Below, one piece after another: positions 7,144-12,245 of a DNA stretch of 12,245 bases. The notes below the pieces were generated by a model. That model saw nothing but the letters and a program-made list of their open reading frames with translations. It searched no databases and was not told where the DNA came from. The stretch's first letter is position 1; the number at the start of each line of letters is the position of its first letter. The translations under genes were made by a program, and so were the position numbers. Source of the DNA: CAYSPU01 sp964432995 (lineage in GTDB: Bacteria; Verrucomicrobiota; Verrucomicrobiia; Limisphaerales; JAHDYP01); the NCBI GenBank assembly GCA_964432995.1, contig CAYSPU010000184.1:1-12245 (forward strand), given 5' to 3'.

Positions 7144-8250
7144 TCACTCCCGGAGGGCAACCCGAAGGTAGCTCATCGATTCCCCAACATGCGAACGGAT
7201 GGCATCGAGCGAGTGGTCGATTTCGAACGGTTCCTTCAGCTTGTCTTGGGCTTCCGCAACGCTGCCGACGACACGCCCCTGCACATGGTATCTTGCGGCG
7301 AGGTCGAGCAGGCGGGGGGCCCGATGGGCTTCGGCCCAGTAGCCGAGAAAATTGCGTTTGGTCACCAAGGAAAACAACACTGCATGAAAGGAGTCCGTAT
7401 ACACGAACGCGGCATGCGCGAGCAGGTAGAGCCACTCCGCCGGCCCTGCTTCCCCTATTCTGAGATCCGCCCAGGGGGCCCGTTGCGGCTCGTGGGCGCT
7501 CGCGATCACCGCGACGACCGGCAGCTCGCCGACGTGCTTCCGGATCGCGTTCAGGACGGCTGCAGTCCCACCTTGGATTTCGCCTCCCAACGAGTAAGTC
7601 AGCACGTATTCACTCCACGGCAAGGAGACCCGCGCTTGCACATCGGCCAAGTCGGCCAAGAGCGTCGGGTCGGCCACCACGGGCACGTCCTTTCCGATGA
7701 CCTGCGAGATGATCGCCTGCGAGAACGTGTTGCGCACCGAGATATGGCTGAAGCGGGACAGCCATCGCCGGATGTCCCCGAGGCGATCGAGAGGCTGTCG
7801 GGTATTCCCGCAACAGGCGGCATAGCTGACGCGCTTGCCGGGATACGGGGCTCCCCATTCCAAGAAGAAGGGGGCAGGATGCGCGAAATGCCATATCTGA
7901 TCGCTGCCGGCGATCACCGCATCGTAACTGGAAACCACCTCCGCAATTTCGTCCGGCCGACGGCACAGCCGGGAGAAGGTGAGGTGCCGGGACCGGAACT
8001 GCGCAAAGGCGGCTTGCATGGCGGAGCCATGCCGGGCGGCGATCAGCTTCTTCGGCAAGTTGTGGAACATCCGGCCGTGGCGGAAATCCCACCCTCTCCA
8101 CCAAGGCGGGTAGGCGCGGTAGTCTTCCGGCACGTAGCGAATGACGTCCACCGCATGCCCCCAGCTCCGAAGGGTGCGGTAGAGGGCCAGGCACTGCAGC
8201 ACCGCCCCGGAGTTGCATGGGTAATGAAACGTGACAATTCCGATTCTCAT
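7144..8250 (-). CDS. Polysaccharide pyruvyl transferase family protein
   Basis: A 368-residue member of the polysaccharide pyruvyl transferase family (CsaB/PssM-like, PF04230 type). Enzymes of this family move enolpyruvate from PEP to a sugar, usually giving a pyruvate ketal that adds negative charge to a surface glycan. The full domain is visible: NSGAVLQ (residues 13-19), YDAVIAGSDQIWH (109-121), SVRN (171-174), VADPTLLA (192-199), then the C-terminal signature EWLYLLAHAAFVYTDSFHA (272-290) continuing to LFSL (292-295). GSDQIW and TDSFH are the two most diagnostic blocks. The N-terminus (MRIGIVTFHY) gives the normal start of the fold, so the ATG at 8250 is secure although only a distant GGA precedes it. 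It lies 99 bases after the flippase and 199 bases before the methyltransferase on the same strand. The acceptor sugar is unknown, and some members are annotated only by homology. Confidence 0.9.
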   Translation of the reverse strand: MRIGIVTFHYPCNSGAVLQCLALYRTLRSWGHAVDVIRYVPEDYRAYPPWWRGWDFRHGRMFHNLPKKLIAARHGSAMQAAFAQFRSRHLTFSRLCRRPDEIAEVVSSYDAVIAGSDQIWHFAHPAPFFLEWGAPYPGKRVSYAACCGNTRQPLDRLGDIRRWLSRFSHISVRNTFSQAIISQVIGKDVPVVADPTLLADLADVQARVSLPWSEYVLTYSLGGEIQGGTAAVLNAIRKHVGELPVVAVIASAHEPQRAPWADLRIGEAGPAEWLYLLAHAAFVYTDSFHAVLFSLVTKRNFLGYWAEAHRAPRLLDLAARYHVQGRVVGSVAEAQDKLKEPFEIDHSLDAIRSHVGESMSYLRVALRE

Positions 8251-8349
8251 GTGGGCAATTCCGGCAGCTCCAGGGGGCCGCCCCCGCGCCTCGGCAGGGC
8301 CGGTGCCGGCCCTGGAGGAAGATCATCGCGCTGGCCCCATGGAGACAGG

Positions 8350-9690
8350 TTACCTATTCCGCAAGGGCAAATGCAACAGCCGCCTCCATCCCAGCACGAC
8401 AGCCCGTGTTTGCATTGGGACCAGATATCGATAGGGCCGGATGAAGCAATGGGCCACGTATCCGGACACGGCCATCGTGAGCAGCGCGGCGATGGCGGAT
8501 CCGACGATCCCCCAAACGGGGATGAGCAGCAGGTTGAGGAGGACGCTCACGACGCACCCCATCACATTGCGGAGCACGGCGAACCGCTGCAGGTGCTGGA
8601 TGATGATGAGTTGCCCGGAGGCGATGGACAGTGCCACGAACACAGCCTTCCAGGGCATGATCTGCAGGACGGGAATCGCTTGGGCGTAGCGGGCACCGTA
8701 CAGCAGGCGGATGGCTGGTTCCGCCAGCGCGGACATGGCGAGCGCCATCAGAACCGAGCTCCAAACCATCAGATCCAGGAAGCTCTGCGCCTGCGCGGCA
8801 TAGCGAGCGGGGTCTTCCTCGTGCGCTCGGACAAGAAACGGCGTCACGGTCTGGGAGATCACCAGGGGGACAAACAGCACGATGTCGGCGACCTTCGTCG
8901 CCGCAAAGAAGTGACCGACGGAGGCATTGTCCAGCAAGTGCCGTATCAGCACCGCGTCCAGGTTCTGGTAGAGAATGACGGCGGCTGAAGAGAGAAGGAG
9001 CGGGAACGACTCCCGAATCAACATCCGGGCGACGCGCGGGTCGAACGTCCAGTGCCGGAGGAGGCCAGCCTGTCGGCGGTACGCGCGGAGGTAGCCAGCC
9101 GCGATCAACGCGGCATCAAAGGCACTCGCCGCGATGAACCACGCCAACGAGCAATGGGCGATCAGGAGGACGGCCTTGATGGCGGATCCGATGACGACTC
9201 TGGAGATTTCGGTCTTGACCACGTACTCGTTGAGAACCAAGGCGGTGAAGTGATTGCGGATGACGTTCACGCTGCCAAACACCAGCGACCCCGAATACAG
9301 CATCACCATGCAGAACGTGAAGGCATCCACTTCGAACAGCCAGAGCGTAACGAGAATGAGGAGGATCGCTCCCAGCGCCAGGATCAACCGAAGGGCAAAG
9401 GCCGTGCCCAGGATCGTGTTCGGAAGAGCGTTGGTCCTGGAGAGTTCGCGGATTTCGATGCCGTCGAGCCCGAACGTGGCCAGAACGGAGAACAGCGTCA
9501 CATAGCTGATGACGTAGTTCATCAGGCCGAAGTTGTCGGGACCCAGGTACCGCGCGACCAGGACACCGATCAGCAGGGCGCTGAGGATGTTGGCCACCTT
9601 TCCGAGAACCGCCCAGTACACATTCGTGATCGCCTTCCGCCGATTCGGCGAGAGATTGGACGTGTCCAGCAATCGGTCGAGGAGCGTCAT
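8350..9690 (-). CDS. Wzx-type polysaccharide flippase (MVF/MATE-like)
   Basis: A 446-residue polytopic membrane protein of the polysaccharide transporter family, which flips lipid-linked repeat units from the cytoplasmic to the periplasmic leaflet for Wzy-dependent assembly. The N-terminus has a typical start: a short amphipathic stretch, then NVYWAVLGKVANILSALLIG (23-42) and VARYLGPDNFGLMNY (45-59), the first-helix and loop signature of the family. About twelve hydrophobic segments follow, including 58-75, 97-118, 124-143, 164-181, 183-199, 228-243, 268-285, 305-323, 345-363, 374-390 and 392-415. YQNLDAVLIRHLL (241-253) and FFAATKVADIV (261-271) match the conserved middle of the family, and YGARYAQAIPVLQIM (331-345) the region before helix 10. 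The length is normal. It starts 72 bases after the FrhB-like gene and probably shares its transcript. No Shine-Dalgarno site is visible. Substrate specificity cannot be inferred. Confidence 0.9.
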   Translation of the reverse strand: MTLLDRLLDTSNLSPNRRKAITNVYWAVLGKVANILSALLIGVLVARYLGPDNFGLMNYVISYVTLFSVLATFGLDGIEIRELSRTNALPNTILGTAFALRLILALGAILLILVTLWLFEVDAFTFCMVMLYSGSLVFGSVNVIRNHFTALVLNEYVVKTEISRVVIGSAIKAVLLIAHCSLAWFIAASAFDAALIAAGYLRAYRRQAGLLRHWTFDPRVARMLIRESFPLLLSSAAVILYQNLDAVLIRHLLDNASVGHFFAATKVADIVLFVPLVISQTVTPFLVRAHEEDPARYAAQAQSFLDLMVWSSVLMALAMSALAEPAIRLLYGARYAQAIPVLQIMPWKAVFVALSIASGQLIIIQHLQRFAVLRNVMGCVVSVLLNLLLIPVWGIVGSAIAALLTMAVSGYVAHCFIRPYRYLVPMQTRAVVLGWRRLLHLPLRNR

Positions 9691-9762
9691 GGCAGAGAGA
9701 CCCGCGGTCCGGACTCGGAGACGGAAGGGGGGAAGGTCATTTCTTGGCTCGGAACCACGGCA

Positions 9763-11178
9763 TCAGGGGGAAGAGGGTGGCGTCGTGCCTCCCGAGAGCC
9801 GCCGGATCGCTCGTCGAACTGCGCGTGCGAGACGCGAAAGGCGGGAGACATAGGCCCGGTCGTAGAGGGAAACGAGCCGTCGCATTTCGGTCTCGAACCG
9901 GGAGAAGTCCTTCGCTTGCACCGCTTCGATCCAGAGCTCGTGGCTGCGCCGCCGCAGCAACTCGCGAAGCGCGTAGATTCTCTTGCGTCGGCGCGCGATT
10001 CCGCTGCCGGATGGAGCAACGCGCTTGCGCGGGGCCCACTCACCCGCTTGGGACTTCAGGAGCAGCCGCAAGGCGAGGCCGTCCCGCCGGTGCCGCAGTC
10101 CCCCGGCTTGGGACGCCGCCATTTGCTCCGGCGAACAGGGTTGAAGGCGCAACCGGCCTGCGTCACGAGCCGCGCGGATGAGGTCCTCCATCGGTTTCGA
10201 TCTGGTGACTACCAGGCTGTTCCCCCGCCAGTCCTCCAGGTACTCGGGCAGCCAGGCATCTCCCACGGCGATGTCGGCGGTCTCGGCGAAAACGTCGTCG
10301 CAATACTCGCACGCACTGTACTTGAAGAAGCCATAGCCCCAGTTCGAACCGAAGTAGTCGGAAGCTCGGCCGGTCTTCTCGATCTTCCCTCCGGAAACCG
10401 TGACGCCGTAGTCGGAGGCGCGTCTGGCGGGCGATTTGACTCGGAAGTCGATCCGTTCGAGTTGGCCCGGGGCAATACCCGCCTGCCAGGCGATGCAGTC
10501 CGAGAAGGCTTTGCTCTTCAGGTGGCCGCAGACCAGACCGATACAGAAGGAGATCCGTTCCCGCACCACGGGATCGCGCCCCGCCAAACGCCGGACGGCC
10601 TTGACGAAACACGGCACTCCGACCAGCGCGTAACGGCCCGCAACGGATTTAGCTTGCGCAAGGACTTCCGAAAGCTCGACCGGGTAGTATCTGGATTTCG
10701 CACCTTGAATCACTTCGTCGGCCGACCGGGAGATGCGGTAGGCAAAGAGCCGGTCTCCAGGCGGGCCTGCGGGAGCCACATGAATCACACCGTCCACCAT
10801 TTCCTTCTTCAGCAGTTCGGCCAGCACCCAGGAGACCACGCCGCCCGACGAACCACGAATCCGGAAATCGCCTTCGGCCACATGACCCACATACAGCCCG
10901 AGGTAGCGGCCCACAGCGCCATCTCGCCGACAGTCCGGGTACCGTTCCTCCGCCAGTTGGTCTTCATGGGGCCCGTGGTCGGAGAACGGGCAGATCTGCA
11001 GGATGTCGGCGGACGTCTTTTCCTCAAGACGGGTTGGGTGCAGGGCCGCCTGATACATCCCGTATCGATCGAACTGGATATGGATCGTCCCCGGCGCAGC
11101 GTAAGCGCAGGCTCCACACCCGATACAGAACCCCTCTGACACGATCCGGTTCAAAGCTCCCCGTGCGCTCATATCCAT
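9763..11178 (-). CDS. FrhB-like coenzyme F420 hydrogenase/dehydrogenase beta-subunit family protein
   Basis: A 471-residue iron-sulfur flavoprotein homologue of the beta subunit of F420-reducing hydrogenase. Visible features: a 4Fe-4S ligand set CIGCGAC (C18, C21, C24) with a fourth Cys in ICP (C63); the N-domain signature RGSSGG (108-113); GVPCFVKAVRRL (187-198); FCIGLVCGH (211-219); and the C-domain signature CEYCDDVFAETADIAVGDAW (290-309). Family members bind FAD and pass electrons from the cluster to F420 or another acceptor. Such proteins also occur in bacterial capsule and exopolysaccharide loci, where their reaction is not established. Context (pyruvyl transferase, flippase, glycosyltransferases) suggests redox modification of a sugar or its substituent; that is inference. 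Residues about 360-465 form an Arg-rich helical tail beyond the recognised C domain. A second in-frame ATG two codons downstream (11172) is an equally possible start; neither has a clear Shine-Dalgarno site. Confidence 0.87.
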   Translation of the reverse strand: MDMSARGALNRIVSEGFCIGCGACAYAAPGTIHIQFDRYGMYQAALHPTRLEEKTSADILQICPFSDHGPHEDQLAEERYPDCRRDGAVGRYLGLYVGHVAEGDFRIRGSSGGVVSWVLAELLKKEMVDGVIHVAPAGPPGDRLFAYRISRSADEVIQGAKSRYYPVELSEVLAQAKSVAGRYALVGVPCFVKAVRRLAGRDPVVRERISFCIGLVCGHLKSKAFSDCIAWQAGIAPGQLERIDFRVKSPARRASDYGVTVSGGKIEKTGRASDYFGSNWGYGFFKYSACEYCDDVFAETADIAVGDAWLPEYLEDWRGNSLVVTRSKPMEDLIRAARDAGRLRLQPCSPEQMAASQAGGLRHRRDGLALRLLLKSQAGEWAPRKRVAPSGSGIARRRKRIYALRELLRRRSHELWIEAVQAKDFSRFETEMRRLVSLYDRAYVSRLSRLARAVRRAIRRLSGGTTPPSSP

Positions 11179-11446
11179 GGCGATCTCGTCTGGAACCGAG
11201 CAATCCGCATCACAGGTCCCATTCCCGCCGACAAGACTTCTTCTCGCACGTTGCCGGCGGCCCCGTCGACAGGAAAGACGGAGAACCTCAGGAGCGAAGG
11301 GGGAATAGGCTCGCTTCGGGGGATGTCGGTTCGGCCGCGCGAGGAAGTTGCCTGAGCGGCGAGGTCACGCAAGGTCGGAAGGGGGCTGAGGATCCTCGTG
11401 CGGGCGTCGTTGCTGGGATAGGACCATCGATCTGGCCGCTCGGCCT
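11179..11446. other. 268-base spacer inside the minus-strand gene series
   Basis: No gene, RNA or clear promoter was recognised between the partial glycosyltransferase and the FrhB-like gene. The spacer is longer than the 72- and 99-base spacers downstream, so the FrhB-like gene may have its own promoter here. A weak inverted repeat (CGAAG/CTTCG, near 11298-11319) is the only structure noticed. Confidence 0.4.
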
Positions 11447-12245
11447 TCATAATGCGGAGCCCATGTCCGCCAGGAGATTCAGATACCGGGGGAGTTGCTG
11501 GCGGGAGGACCAGAAGTCCGTTGGGGCGCGTTCCCACTCCACGCAGCCGTTCCGGTATGCATCCCACAACTGCTCGAGAACACCGGCTCCGCAGGCGACA
11601 TCGCTCTCGTCGCACGCGAGTGCACCCATGCCAGCGTGCTCAAGCACCTGGCGCATTTCCGAATCCCTCGGCACGTAGGCGAGGATGGGACGCCGGGCTC
11701 CCAGGTAGTCCACAATCTTGCTGGGCATGAAGAGCCGATGGACAGGGGAAACGACCAGGAGCAGAACACTGCATTGCCGCAGTCTGTCCACATAGAGGGC
11801 AAAGGGAACATGGGGGTTCAACCGGACGACGTCCCGGAGTCTCAGCTCATCGAGGTGGCGGTCGTGCTCGGGGAGCCAATGGCCGTGGAAGACGAAGCGG
11901 GTATGCGGGCGTGCCTCCGGCCGGTTTTCGAGAAACCGCGCCAGAGAGCGCAGGAAGACCTCCGGAGAGCGGGCCCCGCGCCAGTCGAATGTGCCGAGGT
12001 AACCGATGGTGAACTGGGAAGGTGGCGGCGGGGAGGGCAGATCGAAGAGACCGGAATCGTAGAAGTAGGGGATGTGTTCCGACAACTCGCGTGGCGCCAA
12101 GCCGAGCTCGATGTAGCGCTGGCGACTCGTTTGGGCGGTGAAGATCATGCGCCCGGCTGCGCTCAGCGTGCGCCGTTCCAGACGGCGGAGCGCGGGGAGC
12201 ATCGCTCGCTGCCAGGGAGACCGACGCGGGCACTCCAGGTAGAAG
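11447..12245 (-). CDS. GT4-like glycosyltransferase, 5' end outside the window
   Basis: The minus-strand frame is open from the right window edge to TGA at 11447-11449, giving 265 visible residues; the internal Met at 12202 is not the true start. The visible start, FYLECPRRSPWQ, leads into a helix RRLERRTLSAAGRMIFTA. This matches the middle of family 4-like glycosyltransferases, where a DPW-type motif precedes an LE-R-L helix and a strand. The donor-binding half follows: FTIGYLGTFDWRGARSPEVF (visible residues 78-97), FVFHGHW (117-123) and FMPSKIVDYLGARRPILAYV (172-191). The last block is the nucleotide-sugar loop of enzymes related to Glycos_trans_1_4. The classical E-x7-E is not obvious. Roughly 100-150 N-terminal residues are probably missing. 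Likely role: adding a sugar to the lipid-linked repeat unit in the cytoplasm. It is the first visible gene of the minus-strand series. Confidence 0.8.
   Translation of the reverse strand, partial: FYLECPRRSPWQRAMLPALRRLERRTLSAAGRMIFTAQTSRQRYIELGLAPRELSEHIPYFYDSGLFDLPSPPPPSQFTIGYLGTFDWRGARSPEVFLRSLARFLENRPEARPHTRFVFHGHWLPEHDRHLDELRLRDVVRLNPHVPFALYVDRLRQCSVLLLVVSPVHRLFMPSKIVDYLGARRPILAYVPRDSEMRQVLEHAGMGALACDESDVACGAGVLEQLWDAYRNGCVEWERAPTDFWSSRQQLPRYLNLLADMGSAL

Noticed and set aside
6945..7160. Longer methyltransferase start at 7160
   Set aside because: The 72 extra residues are low-complexity and resemble no methyltransferase N-terminus; the extension would overlap the preceding gene and ignores the strong ribosome-binding site at 6945-6952.
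6967..8988. 673-codon open frame on the plus strand, antisense to the pyruvyl transferase and flippase
   Set aside because: It is a shadow frame produced by GC-rich codons. Its translation is highly charged without any domain, while the opposite strand encodes clear conserved families over the same bases.
9052..11139. 695-codon open frame on the plus strand, antisense to the FrhB-like gene and flippase
   Set aside because: Same reason: no domain signature, and the minus strand carries the FrhB motifs and flippase motifs in the same interval.

Overview
The window is a GC-rich bacterial contig fragment, probably from a draft or metagenome assembly because it carries a 32-base run of N at 749-780. 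The gene families suggest the PVC group, most likely Verrucomicrobiota: a secreted Tat-dependent Gfo/Idh/MocA oxidoreductase, a CitMHS_2-type sodium:proton antiporter, and almost no strong Shine-Dalgarno sites. This assignment is inference from gene content; no marker gene is present. Planctomycetota or Acidobacteriota remain possible.

Left part (1-3000, plus strand): an oxidoreductase gene interrupted by the assembly gap, then a 475-residue membrane antiporter. These look like ordinary chromosomal genes. A 332-base non-coding stretch (3001-3332) with several short inverted repeats separates them from the polysaccharide genes.

Right part (3333-12245): a surface-polysaccharide locus in two arms that face each other. 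The plus arm holds a Wzy/O-antigen-ligase-like membrane protein (3333-4829) and, 10 bases later, a family 4 glycosyltransferase (4840-6018). The minus arm, read from the right edge leftwards, holds a family 4-like glycosyltransferase cut by the window edge (11447-12245), an FrhB-like iron-sulfur flavoprotein (9763-11178), a Wzx-type flippase (8350-9690), a polysaccharide pyruvyl transferase (7144-8250) and a SAM-dependent methyltransferase (6129-6944). The arms converge on a 110-base spacer (6019-6128).

Working model (inference): the two glycosyltransferases extend a lipid-linked repeat unit on the cytoplasmic face. The pyruvyl transferase, the FrhB-like redox protein and perhaps the methyltransferase decorate it. 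The flippase moves it across the membrane and the Wzy-like protein polymerises or ligates it. No initiating sugar-phosphate transferase and no Wza/Wzc-type export or length-control protein lies in the window, so the locus probably continues beyond the right edge. The least understood part is the FrhB-like protein among the sugar-modifying genes. I found no tRNA, rRNA, CRISPR array, transposase or phage gene.
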